NCBI RefSeq assembly: GCF_030546645.1 | Contig: NZ_JAUOTO010000013.1 | Location: 62,001-126,000 of the forward strand | Direction: 5' to 3' | DNA: 64,000 bases | Source: Flavitalea plasmicola | GTDB taxonomy: Bacteria; Bacteroidota; Bacteroidia; Chitinophagales; Chitinophagaceae | Shown: piece after piece, positions 8,701 through 16,199 of the stretch | Layout of the letters: every line of letters begins with the position of its first letter | How positions within the stretch are numbered: the first letter of the stretch is position 1 | The notes under the pieces: generated by a model | What the model was told of the DNA's origin: nothing | The model's database searches: none | What the model saw: only the letters and a program-made list of their open reading frames with translations | Translations under genes and position numbers: made by a program

Positions 8701-9147
8701 TACATCCTGCTGGTCAACGGCCGGAGAGTCCCCCTGGTGCCCACGGGCGTCAAAGAAGAATTTGTCTGCGGCGTTCGCTACCGCGCCTGGCAGCCTCCCT
8801 CGGCCCTTCATCCCACCATTGGTATCGACACCCCGATCACGTTCGACATTGTCGACACCTGGAACAGCCGGTCCATCGGCGGTTGCACCTACTATGTCTC
8901 CCACCCCGGCGGCCGGAGCTATGACGCCTTCCCTGTCAATAGTTATGAGGCGGAATCCCGGAGGGTCAACCGTTTTGGGGTCACCGCCCATACCCAGGAC
9001 GTCCTGCGTCCCTCTCCCGGACTGTCAGCCGTAAGCCGGTACATCGCACAGGACAGACTGCCCTTTCTCTGCGACGCGCCGGAGGAAGAAGTAAATAAAG
9101 AGTATCCCTATACGTTGGACTTGAGACGTTTCCGTAAAAGCACCTAA
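5716..9147 (+). CDS. Transglutaminase-like / DUF2126 protein
   Basis: 1143 residues with three parts. An N-terminal bacterial transglutaminase-like beta domain (MSIRIAINHKTTYSYDRLV) is followed by the papain-fold transglutaminase core with Cys about 203 (GSCRDSAWLLVQ), His about 253 (DLHAWAEVY) and Asp about 268 (GMDPTSG). From residue about 350 there is a long DUF2126 region, including LTMGGEPTFVSIDD, GGGNHITIGG and RFPHYGSVKLQGIEMEIRMG. DUF2126 contains a glutamine-synthetase/amidoligase-like part. The family is linked with circularly permuted ATP-grasp/alpha-E proteins, as here, and is predicted to make or break peptide or isopeptide bonds on an unknown substrate. No signal peptide is visible, so it is probably cytoplasmic. 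Its stop codon interlocks with that of the converging peptidase gene. Confidence 0.9.
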   Translation: MSIRIAINHKTTYSYDRLVSLSPHVFRLRPAVHSRTPIEAYSFKVSPKDHFINWQQDPFGNYQARVVFPEKTKELSIEVEVIADMVVINPFDFFVEDYAEKYPFTYKDHLAAELIPYLEINDHGPKLMQWLHQTGYIKDRFDPAGTDPLPRTPSPKTKTKDKVPINDFLVSINQRLNKDIAYNIRMEPGVQSCEETLHRALGSCRDSAWLLVQILRHLGLAARFVSGYLVQLTADVKSLDGPSGPEKDFTDLHAWAEVYIPGAGWIGMDPTSGLFAGEGHIPLACTPHYVSAAPVVGATDICETEFSFSNTVTRIHEDPRVTKPYSDEQWATINATGYKVDEDLKATDCRLTMGGEPTFVSIDDMESAQWNTEADGAEKRLLSHELIFRLRDKFGPNGMIHYGQGKWYPGEPLPRWQYGLFWRKDHFPVWRNRRLIAHEKTPKIYGAGDAGRFIKELARYLAVSEDNISPAYEDAFYLLWTEGKMPANIDPFKVDLKDSLERRTLYRLLDAGIDEPVGYTLPLKWNYAAGKWQSCKWILNREHLFLVPGNSPIGLRLPLDSLPVVAKDHQEEKVERSLFEELPTLGNYQHTVNSRYVQTPARIEQPQSPQTIQHDVPVIKTTLCTEVREGILYIFLPPMDYLEHYLDAISSIEATAEKLNIPVRIEGYEPPRDYRMERLVVSPDPGVIEVNIHPANSWPALVNIIDTLYQQAFLSRLGTEKFMLDGRHTGTGGGNHITIGGSTPSDSPLLRRPHLLRSLIAYWQHHPGLSYLFSSAFIGATSQAPRMDEGLNEKLYEMEIAFSQVPEKGFIPFYLVDRIFRHLLTDLTGNTHRSEFCIDKLYSPDTASGRLGILEFRAFDMPPHKQMSLVQMLLIRALIAKFSKKPYKHNLVRWGTELHDKFMLPHFVKEDMQEVVNDLNEAGYPFHISWFDPFLEFRFPHYGSVKLQGIEMEIRMGIEPWNVLGEEMSGSGTARYVDSSLEKVQVRLKGLNGSRYILLVNGRRVPLVPTGVKEEFVCGVRYRAWQPPSALHPTIGIDTPITFDIVDTWNSRSIGGCTYYVSHPGGRSYDAFPVNSYEAESRRVNRFGVTAHTQDVLRPSPGLSAVSRYIAQDRLPFLCDAPEEEVNKEYPYTLDLRRFRKST

Positions 9148-10169
9148 GCCTTGACACCAGCATAGCAGAGCTCATGGATGAACCGGAGCTTTTCGATCAC
9201 AGGAGCAGACAGGATGAAAGGATAGAAGTCGGCATGCCCCATGCTCCGGTTTAAGCTATTCACCGCAAAACAAAGCGGCAGCCATCTTTTGATCAGCCGG
9301 TTGAAATCCGTCTGGTCATACGGCTCACGCAAATGGCTGATCTTGATCCCCGCATCATCCTCTAATTCCACGGGATCGATCCGGATCCCAAATGACCAGG
9401 CCGTCTCCAGCGTATCCATCATGTGTAAATAGTGCGCCCAGGTTTCCGCCCAGTCCTCCCAGGGATGGGCCGTGGCGTACTGACTGATATATCGCTGGTT
9501 CCAGTCCGCCGGCGCCCCATTGGCATAGTAGGTTTCCAGCGCCACCGCATAATCCTTGCGCTCATCGCCAAAGAGCGCACGGTATTTTCCCAGGGCCGTC
9601 CCATCCTTTATCAGCACATCCCAATAGTAATGTCCTATCTCATGCCGGAAATGCCCCAGCAGCGTCCGGTACCGCTCCCCGAAGTCCTGCTTGTTACGCG
9701 CGCGTTCCGCCTCGTCCGCCTCTGCAATGTTAATGGTAATGATCCCGTTATCATGCCCCGTCATCACCTTGTCCCCATTCGGGGTATCCGCCATAAAATC
9801 GAATTGGATGGCTTCCTCCTTGTCATCCCTGGTAACATGGAACGGAAGGCGCAGGCGGAGCAGGGAATAGATCAACCGGTGCTTGGCCACTTCCATATTC
9901 TTCCAGCGCACTTTGTTCTGGTCGCTATCCAACGTAGGGATCACCCGGTTCATCGCACAGGCCACACAAAAAGAAGGCTCCGCAGCAGCAGGGACCAGCC
10001 AGTTGCAGACCCCATACTCCGCATTCTTGCAGTACCTTTCTTTGCCAGCCGTCAGCGTGATCATAGTCAGGCTCACTGGATCAAAACCCACGGGATGGGA
10101 GCATTTAAGACACTGGCTGTTCTCAAAATACAGCGGGTTCTGACAATTATCGCAGACATATACCTTCAT
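9144..10169 (-). CDS. Putative zinc-binding metallopeptidase (Peptidase_Mx type)
   Basis: 341 residues. The N-terminus is a zinc-ribbon (CDNCQNPLYFENSQCLKC, then CNWLVPAAAEPSFCVACAMN). The middle carries an HExxH metal-binding motif (RHEIGHYY, about residues 174-181) followed by acidic residues and EDWAETWAHYLH, which probably provides the third ligand. This matches the putative zinc-binding metallopeptidase family (zf-RRN7-like ribbon plus peptidase Mx). The start codon overlaps the end of the upstream transglutaminase by 4 bases, indicating an operon: ATP-grasp/alpha-E, transglutaminase, peptidase. It probably trims the product or substrate of that system; this is inference from position. 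Confidence 0.85.
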   Translation of the reverse strand: MKVYVCDNCQNPLYFENSQCLKCSHPVGFDPVSLTMITLTAGKERYCKNAEYGVCNWLVPAAAEPSFCVACAMNRVIPTLDSDQNKVRWKNMEVAKHRLIYSLLRLRLPFHVTRDDKEEAIQFDFMADTPNGDKVMTGHDNGIITINIAEADEAERARNKQDFGERYRTLLGHFRHEIGHYYWDVLIKDGTALGKYRALFGDERKDYAVALETYYANGAPADWNQRYISQYATAHPWEDWAETWAHYLHMMDTLETAWSFGIRIDPVELEDDAGIKISHLREPYDQTDFNRLIKRWLPLCFAVNSLNRSMGHADFYPFILSAPVIEKLRFIHELCYAGVKA

Positions 10170-10987
10170 GTCAATCTTTTTACGTCCACTGACACCGACA
10201 GCCCATGGTGGCCGCTGCTGATGATGATCCCCTTCATCGGTGCGATATCCGCATAGTCCCTTCCCCAGCCGATGGTAATATGCTGATCCCCCGGCAGTAC
10301 ATTATTGGTAGGGTCGTGGTCGACCCATCCGACATAGGGCACATATACGCTGAACCAGGCATGTGACGCATCCACGCCGATCAGTTTTTCCACCCCCGGC
10401 GGCGAAATCGTTTCTATATAGCCGCTCACATAGCGGGCAGGCAACCCCACACTCCGTACACAGGCGATCGCCAGGTGAGCGAAATCCTGGCATACGCCCT
10501 TGCGCTCCCGCATGACCACCGACAGGGGAGTGGAGATGGTGGTAAACCCCGGCGTAAAGCGGAAATCTTTATAGATCCGGTGCATCAGGTCCCCGGCCGC
10601 TTCCAGCACGGGCCTTTTGCCATCAAAAGACACGCGGGCATAGGCCGCTATCTCTTCCGTACACGCCGTCATCGGCGTCTCAAAAATAAACTGGCCGATC
10701 TCTTCCGCCTCCTGCCTGTCTTCCGGCACGGCAGTCATTTTTTCAATCTCGGAGCGAACTTCCACCTTCAACTGCCCATGCTCCTTTTCAATGGAGAAAT
10801 AGAGGACTTTATTACCGAAGAAATCCTCGTATTCCCGGAGCGTATCTGGTTCCGGATGGATCTTGACAGTGACGTCCCTGCACACCTGCTTTCCGGTATT
10901 CCGCGGGGCCAGCCGCAGCACATTGTGACATAGGCTCACGGGCTCTAAATAGTTATAGATCGTCGTATGGTGAATACTATACCTCAT
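10166..10987 (-). CDS. Transglutaminase family protein
   Basis: 273 residues. The N-terminal beta domain (MRYSIHHTTIYNYLEPVSLC) is of the bacterial transglutaminase-like type. The core shows the catalytic triad: Cys about 168 (ERKGVCQDFAHLA), His about 209 (DASHAWFSVYV) and Asp about 224 (VDHDPTN). No signal peptide is seen, so a cytoplasmic cysteine amidotransferase or peptidase is expected. Both ends overlap neighbours by 4 bases (10984-10987 and 10166-10169), so it is tightly coupled in a three-gene operon. In other bacteria this protein accompanies the circularly permuted ATP-grasp and alpha-E proteins. Confidence 0.92.
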   Translation of the reverse strand: MRYSIHHTTIYNYLEPVSLCHNVLRLAPRNTGKQVCRDVTVKIHPEPDTLREYEDFFGNKVLYFSIEKEHGQLKVEVRSEIEKMTAVPEDRQEAEEIGQFIFETPMTACTEEIAAYARVSFDGKRPVLEAAGDLMHRIYKDFRFTPGFTTISTPLSVVMRERKGVCQDFAHLAIACVRSVGLPARYVSGYIETISPPGVEKLIGVDASHAWFSVYVPYVGWVDHDPTNNVLPGDQHITIGWGRDYADIAPMKGIIISSGHHGLSVSVDVKRLT

Positions 10988-13491
10988 CTGAAAGCGATCG
11001 TTTTAGAAGTCAATTCATGCTTAAAATAGGTCCTCGAGATCACGTCCGGTATAGCCGACAGCAATAGATACATTTTCGATAAGAATTCATCCAATCGCCT
11101 ATATTCACTCCAATCGCCATCAGCCGAAACCAATTCCTCCTTATCCGCCAGTTTCAACAAAGTATCAGCCTCCAGGATCAGCCGTTCGTATTCCGGAAGC
11201 CGGTGACCATCCAGCCCCCTGGGCAAATTCCTGAGGTAAGCCTTCAGCCGGTCCATCTGGTAGGTCAAACTCCGGGGATTATTCGGATCAAACAACATAA
11301 GATCCAATACCAGTCCATTATTAATAGGCATCCGGTATTTATACCGGTAGTTCACCAGGCTTTCATGGCTCATCAGCACACTCTGCTGCAAATTATATTC
11401 CACCTGGTCAGTATGCCGGCCCACCAGCGTTACCCTTAGCATGGTGATAAGCAAAAGGCTCTGCTCGATCTTTCTCCCCAGGTCCAGCAATATCCACCCC
11501 TGTTCGCGGGAAATACTTTCCCTGTTGAGCCCGATAAAAGCCACGATGAAAGTAATGACATTATCCAGCGTGTGCAGCATCCGGATATGCCCCTGGTGAG
11601 ATAAGGATATGTCCTGCCGGAATTCCTCCTCCATTACCCGCAGCACCCGCCAGGTATCCGTCGACCAATGTTCGCGGACCTCGTGGATACTCCGGTTGAA
11701 TTGCATAAAATTATACTTAAGGCTTCCCACGCGCTGCTCATTGAGCAGGACCTCCCTCAGCTCCTCCCAGGGATGGGCCAGTTTCTCTTCGCTTCCCTCG
11801 CCCGCAAACCCCGGATAAGTATAGCTGTATTTTGTCAGCGCCACCAATAGGCTTCGTTCCGTTTGGCTATTGGCATCCGTCACCTGTTTATTGCCTTCCG
11901 CCACGAATTGCATCACCGTTCTCAGCAGCCGCGCATTACCCAGGACCCGCTCCGTATAGCGACCCACCCAGAACAGGTTCTCCGCGGCATTGCTGGGCAG
12001 CATGTCGTTATAGCCCGCGGCCGGTCTTTCGGCCGTCTCCTTTAATACGTTCACGACACGACTGGGTTCCGGGGACAATATCCAGGCATCCTTGCTGATC
12101 CCTCCCGACTGGTTGGAGATGATAAAATTGCCCGCACTCGATGCAGTCCTGCACAATCCCCCCGTCATGGCCACATATCCTTCTTTGTTGCTTACCAGGA
12201 AACTCCTGAACAACACATTCCTGGATACTATTTTGCCATCGATCAGCGACGGCGTGGAAGAAATATCCACCTTCTCCTGACCCACATATAAAGAAGGATT
12301 GGCCCGGATCCTTTGCTTCCATTCGCCCAGCTCCCTGGCCGATAATGAAGAACCATCCACGGACGAGCTGCCTGTAGGATTGCGAAAGATCTTTTTTATC
12401 ACCAGTGTCGGAAGATGCGCCAGCACATAATCCAGCTCCTTCGGCTGGCCGCACCACCAGGAGGCGATGGTGGGAATGATCAGGTCCTCCGATAAAAAAA
12501 ATCGGGCAATCGGCTGGAGAAAAGGCATCAGGCCCGGGTTTTCCAGGACACTGCTCCCGATGGGGTTGGCAATGCTTACATGTCCGCTACGGACCGCTTG
12601 CAACAGTCCCGGCACCCCCAGTTGAGAATCTTCTTTCAGCTCCAAAGGATCGCAATAAATATCGTCTACCCTCCGCAGGATCACATCCACCCTCTCCAAT
12701 CCGCCCATCGTCTTCAACCAGACATGGCTGTCTTTTACGATCAGGTCATTGCCTTGCACCAATGTAAATCCTAAATAGGAAGACAGATAAGAATGTTCGA
12801 AATAAGTTTCATTGCTGGACCCCGGTGTCAGAATGACGATCCGCGGGTTCAGCCGCTGGTGAGGAGCTATCTCATTCAGCCCATCCCGCAATGCGGAAAA
12901 ATAGGGCGATAGATGCCGCACTTTCAGCCCGTTGAACAGCTCGGGCATCACCCTCGTCATCGCCGTCCTGTTCTCCAGCGCATATCCCGAGCCCGAAGGC
13001 GCCTGCGTCCGGTCATTGACGACCCAGACCCGCCCGTCCTTGCTGCGGGCCAGGTCCGCCGAATACATGATCAGCTGATGCTTGCCCGGCTGGCGGATGC
13101 CCGAACATTGCCGCAGAAAACCCGCATGGTTATAAACAAGCTCCGCAGGGAGGATCCCACTTCGTATCAACCTCCTTTCCCCATAAATATCTTCCAGTAC
13201 CAGGTTCAGCAATTCCGCCCGCTGTAATAACCCCGCCTCGATCCCCGGCCATTCGCTCTTGCTGATCAGGAAAGGGATGATGTCCAGTTTCCACGGCCTG
13301 TTCAACCCCGAAGGATCGCCATATATGTTATAAGTAACGCCATTCTCCTTCAGCAGCCGCTCCATATCCTCGTTCCGCCCCGCGATCTCCTCGTTACCCA
13401 ATTGGGAATAAGACTGAAAAAATGTTTCCCAATGAGGACGCAATTTGCCATCCTTCCCTAATAATTCATCCAGCTGCAGTTCAGGTATCAT
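10984..13491 (-). CDS. Circularly permuted type 2 ATP-grasp protein fused to an alpha-E domain
   Basis: 835 residues from the ATG at 13491 (MIPELQLDELLGKDGKLRPH). The same frame stays open further upstream, but that extension would cover the BlaI promoter and encodes low-complexity, non-family sequence, so it is rejected. Residues about 40-480 form the circularly permuted ATP-grasp module (NGVTYNIYGDPSGLNRPW, RIVILTPGSSNETYFEHSYL, VDVILRRVDDIYCDPLEL, ANPIGSSVLENPGLMPFL). From about 495 the helical alpha-E domain begins (LPSNAAENLFWVGRYTERV). The two are separate proteins in many bacteria and fused here. ATP-grasp enzymes ligate a carboxylate to an amine; in this context a peptide amidoligase is predicted. 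It is the first gene of the minus-strand operon. Confidence 0.92.
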   Translation of the reverse strand: MIPELQLDELLGKDGKLRPHWETFFQSYSQLGNEEIAGRNEDMERLLKENGVTYNIYGDPSGLNRPWKLDIIPFLISKSEWPGIEAGLLQRAELLNLVLEDIYGERRLIRSGILPAELVYNHAGFLRQCSGIRQPGKHQLIMYSADLARSKDGRVWVVNDRTQAPSGSGYALENRTAMTRVMPELFNGLKVRHLSPYFSALRDGLNEIAPHQRLNPRIVILTPGSSNETYFEHSYLSSYLGFTLVQGNDLIVKDSHVWLKTMGGLERVDVILRRVDDIYCDPLELKEDSQLGVPGLLQAVRSGHVSIANPIGSSVLENPGLMPFLQPIARFFLSEDLIIPTIASWWCGQPKELDYVLAHLPTLVIKKIFRNPTGSSSVDGSSLSARELGEWKQRIRANPSLYVGQEKVDISSTPSLIDGKIVSRNVLFRSFLVSNKEGYVAMTGGLCRTASSAGNFIISNQSGGISKDAWILSPEPSRVVNVLKETAERPAAGYNDMLPSNAAENLFWVGRYTERVLGNARLLRTVMQFVAEGNKQVTDANSQTERSLLVALTKYSYTYPGFAGEGSEEKLAHPWEELREVLLNEQRVGSLKYNFMQFNRSIHEVREHWSTDTWRVLRVMEEEFRQDISLSHQGHIRMLHTLDNVITFIVAFIGLNRESISREQGWILLDLGRKIEQSLLLITMLRVTLVGRHTDQVEYNLQQSVLMSHESLVNYRYKYRMPINNGLVLDLMLFDPNNPRSLTYQMDRLKAYLRNLPRGLDGHRLPEYERLILEADTLLKLADKEELVSADGDWSEYRRLDEFLSKMYLLLSAIPDVISRTYFKHELTSKTIAFR

Positions 13492-13554
13492 GTTTTCTCC
13501 GCTTACATCAGTTAGCGCAAAAGATACAAAATAAAATTTGGTTGCTATCTTTCT

Positions 13555-13576
13555 TTGTTCTATGTTTGTAGAACAA
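13555..13576. promoter_or_regulatory. Inverted repeat, probable BlaI operator, in the divergent promoter region
   Basis: Arms TTGTTCTA (13555-13562) and TAGAACAA (13569-13576) are perfectly complementary with a 6-bp spacer (TGTTTG). The dyad lies 19 bp before the BlaI start and 64 bp before the divergent ATP-grasp gene, just downstream of a possible -7 element (TATCTTTC, 13546-13553). BlaI/MecI proteins bind dyads of TACA/TGTA type as dimers and typically repress their own operon. Because this is the only intergenic region between the two transcription units, one repressor could control both. No binding data support this. Confidence 0.55.
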
Positions 13577-13594
13577 CATTTCAAAGTGTAGAAT

Positions 13595-13966
13595 ATGAAT
13601 CTATCCAAAGCAGAAGAGCAGCTAATGGAGATCATCTGGCGGCTGGAGAAAGCATTTTTAAAAGACCTGATAGACGCCTTCCCGGCGCCTGCGCCGGCTG
13701 CTACCACGGTGGCTACTTTGTTGAAGCGTATGAGTGACAAAGGATTTGTCGGCCATAAGCTGTATGGAAATTCCCGTGAATATTATCCATTGGTTACCAA
13801 GTCGGATTATTTCGCCCGCCATGTCAAGGGAATGATCAAGAACAACTTTAATAATTCCGCCCTGCAATTTGCCTCCTTTTTTACCAAAGCGACGAATTTA
13901 ACCGCTTCAGAGCTGGAAGAGCTGCGAAAAATTGTAGACGAAGAAATCAAAAACAAGAAAAAATGA
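13595..13966 (+). CDS. BlaI/MecI/CopY-family transcriptional repressor
   Basis: 123 residues. A winged helix occupies residues 1-70 (MNLSKAEEQLMEIIWRLEKA, TTVATLLKRMSDKGFVGHKL). A dimerising helical tail follows (NNSALQFASFFTKATNLTAS, ELEELRKIVDEEIKNKKK). This is the normal length and layout for the family. The end overlaps the M56 peptidase start by 4 bases (ATGA), the classic blaI-blaR1 arrangement, in which the peptidase inactivates the repressor by cleavage on receiving an envelope signal. It is not a beta-lactam resistance determinant by itself: no beta-lactamase is nearby. Confidence 0.93.
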   Translation: MNLSKAEEQLMEIIWRLEKAFLKDLIDAFPAPAPAATTVATLLKRMSDKGFVGHKLYGNSREYYPLVTKSDYFARHVKGMIKNNFNNSALQFASFFTKATNLTASELEELRKIVDEEIKNKKK

Positions 13967-15417
13967 TCCTCTATCTGCTTAGATCAGGCGGCTGTTTGCT
14001 GGTGCTGCTGGTGGCACACCGGCTCCTGCTGGAAAAAGAGAAAATGTTTTATTTCAACCGCGCATATCTCCTGTTCAGCCTGGTTTTTTCCTTTATCGTT
14101 CCCCTTCTCCCGGTGATGGACCCTTTTCATTCGGTTAAACTGAATGACTTCCCGGCATTACCTGCCGCCATAAGCCAGTTGGTGGCTGCCCCTGCTGCAA
14201 AAGCAGGCGGCGCATGGCAGCCGGCACGATTCATTCCCCTCAACTCCATCCTGTTGCTCTGTTATAGCCTGGTAACGCTGGCTATCTTAACCCGGTTTAT
14301 ACGCAATCTATATCTCATCCAGCGGCGGGCCTCCGCGCACCCGCACATTCTCTTGGATGATGCACGGCTGATATTGACGCCGGAAAAATTGGTATGCCAC
14401 ACCTTCCATAAGACCATATTCATAAATGAAACAGAATATAGGGAAGGCCTGCTGGAACGGGAAGTGCTCATGCACGAGCTGGCCCATGTCAGACAGCGGC
14501 ATACACTGGATGTGCTGCTGGTGGAATTGCTCCTGGTGTTTTTTTGGTTCAATCCATTGCTGAAGCTGTACAAACGGGCGATCCAGCTCAATCACGAATT
14601 CCTGGCGGATGCTGCCGTAATAGATGCATGTCAGAACCCCAGACAATACCAATATCTCCTGTTAAACAAGGTAAATCCAACCACCCCTTTTTCTTTAAGC
14701 AGTCCGCTGAATTATAAGATCACTAAAAAAAGATTGATCATGATTACGACAACACCCAACAGAAAAAACATCCTGGTTAAAAAACTGGCCATGTTCCCCT
14801 TACTCCTCGTCGCCCTTTTTCTTTTCAGCACAAGCATCAGGGCCCAGCAGGATCTCCCGGAAAATGATTTTACGATCTCCGGCACTGAGAACCTGGGAGC
14901 CCATCCCTACGTGCGGATCAATGGTAAGGAATACCCTTCCGGTATTCTGTCGAAAATAAGCCCATCCTGCATAAGAAGCACCTCCATATTTCTCAAGGGC
15001 CAGGCCGTTAAAACATACGGCCCAGCCGCAGCGGATGGGGCCGTGATCATCACCACCGGGGAGAAGGGCGTCACCAACATTACAGCCACCGAAAGAGAGA
15101 ACCTGGCAAAAGAGCGTGTAGCCAGAACAGGGTTCTATCATCGTCTTACACTCAAAAAAGAAGATGGTGGTTACTTTGATAAGCTGTTTATCAATCTTCC
15201 GAATGGCAAAAATTCCATCAACGCTTCAGGTGAAAAGAACTGTAAAATGGGCATCCTGGTGGGCAATAAATTATACAACGAAGACCAGATCGGTGAAGTC
15301 GAAAAGCTGTTAGCCTCCTTCCATGGCGCCAGCGGTGTGGGAGGAAATAATATAAAACAGGTTCCCGGCCTCGACCTGTCCTCCTATGACGTTATCTTCT
15401 ATTTTGATGTACCATAA
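13963..15417 (+). CDS. BlaR1-type M56 membrane metallopeptidase with a TonB-plug-like tail
   Basis: 484 residues. Hydrophobic segments near residues 5-20, 30-47, 85-105 and 185-195 embed the peptidase domain. The zinc motif HELAHVRQRH lies near residue 170, followed by LNHEFLADAAV with the third ligand. After another membrane span (about 270-288) comes an external segment with a plug-like signature (PYVRINGKEYPSGILSKISP, then TYGPAAADGAVIITT). That resembles the TonB receptor plug core, not a penicillin-binding sensor. It is coupled to blaI by a 4-base overlap. It probably senses an envelope signal and relieves BlaI repression; the signal is unknown. Confidence 0.88.
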   Translation: MILYLLRSGGCLLVLLVAHRLLLEKEKMFYFNRAYLLFSLVFSFIVPLLPVMDPFHSVKLNDFPALPAAISQLVAAPAAKAGGAWQPARFIPLNSILLLCYSLVTLAILTRFIRNLYLIQRRASAHPHILLDDARLILTPEKLVCHTFHKTIFINETEYREGLLEREVLMHELAHVRQRHTLDVLLVELLLVFFWFNPLLKLYKRAIQLNHEFLADAAVIDACQNPRQYQYLLLNKVNPTTPFSLSSPLNYKITKKRLIMITTTPNRKNILVKKLAMFPLLLVALFLFSTSIRAQQDLPENDFTISGTENLGAHPYVRINGKEYPSGILSKISPSCIRSTSIFLKGQAVKTYGPAAADGAVIITTGEKGVTNITATERENLAKERVARTGFYHRLTLKKEDGGYFDKLFINLPNGKNSINASGEKNCKMGILVGNKLYNEDQIGEVEKLLASFHGASGVGGNNIKQVPGLDLSSYDVIFYFDVP

Positions 15418-15757
15418 TAGCCCGGCACTAAGCGTTTGTTCCTACCCCCTCATAAGTTTACCAATAAACACCTGAAACCGAACGCAATAATCTCAGGTTT
15501 CCATCCCATTCCGCCGCATCTTTGATCTGTCAAAAGCAACCAGCCGTACCCTGATCCAATATCCGAAGATCCGAAAGCAAAACCCTACCTGACCCGTCGC
15601 CTTACCCCGGCCCGTTTGCCGTACCCACGAAAGCTGATCCGATTCTTTTGAGAAACCTCTGATTGATCCCGGAGGTTTTTTCATTTACACCCGGGAATTT
15701 TTATCCGGGTTAGGACTATGGCCGGTTTTTCCTGTCTTATTACTAACCCCGACCGTT
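15418..15757. other. Gene-free interval with hairpins between the M56 gene and the XRE regulator
   Basis: No convincing coding sequence is seen. A 63-codon minus-strand frame lacks family features and codon bias. Two hairpins occur near the right end: AAACCTC/GAGGTTT followed by T's (15653-15681), and ACCCGG/CCGGGT around 15688-15706. The rest shows nothing recognisable. Confidence 0.5.
15653..15681 (+). terminator. Probable rho-independent terminator
   Basis: A 7-bp stem (AAACCTC at 15653-15659, GAGGTTT at 15672-15678) with a 12-nt loop is followed by a T-run on the plus strand. It could end the blaI/M56 transcript, although it lies about 235 bp beyond the stop codon. Confidence 0.5.
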
Positions 15758-16066
15758 ATGACCCAAAACATCTTATTGGTGTATTGCCGGCGCACCATGC
15801 ACTACAGCCCCAAAAAAGTAGCCGCTACAATAGGCATACCTGTTTCCGTCTACCGGGAAATAGAATCCGGTGAAGTCCTCCTTACATACGAACAGGCGCG
15901 AAAAATGGCAGTATTATACAAAACTGAAACGCATTATTTCTTCGAATCCGCGCAACAACTGGATCTTTTACTGAGCAGTAGGATCATTATCCAAACATTA
16001 AAGGCTGATAATGACAGGCTGCAGGCAGAGCTGCACAAAATGAATGAACGAAGCGACATCCATTAA
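15758..16066 (+). CDS. Small HTH (XRE-like) DNA-binding protein
   Basis: 102 residues. The N-terminal half reads as a helix-turn-helix of the Cro/C1 type (YCRRTMHYSPKKVAATIGIP, VSVYREIESGEVLLTYEQAR, KMAVLYKTE). The C-terminal part is a heptad-like helix (LKADNDRLQAELHKMNE) suited to dimerisation as a coiled coil. It stands alone between a terminator and the NTF2-like gene. Targets are unknown; self-regulation would be usual for the family. Confidence 0.8.
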   Translation: MTQNILLVYCRRTMHYSPKKVAATIGIPVSVYREIESGEVLLTYEQARKMAVLYKTETHYFFESAQQLDLLLSSRIIIQTLKADNDRLQAELHKMNERSDIH

Positions 16067-16199
16067 GCCCCCAAACCATATTATTGTTAGTTTTAATAAT
16101 ATGTTCTATATTACATATCAGATTCCATCCCCTTTACCTATTGGCAGCCTCCCTTTTGAAGCCTTCGCAGGTTTTTTTTATTAATCAAAATTAACTAAA

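Noticed and set aside
13492-13740. N-terminal extension of the ATP-grasp gene to 13740
   Set aside because: It would cover the BlaI promoter and the start of blaI, has no family similarity, and the ATG at 13491 matches the usual start.
15493-15684. 63-codon minus-strand frame in the gap before the XRE gene
   Set aside because: No family features, odd composition, and it overlaps a terminator hairpin.
16078-16102. AT-rich hairpin ATATTATT/AATAATAT after the XRE gene
   Set aside because: The arms are all A and T with no T-run following; it is likely to arise by chance in AT-rich intergenic DNA.
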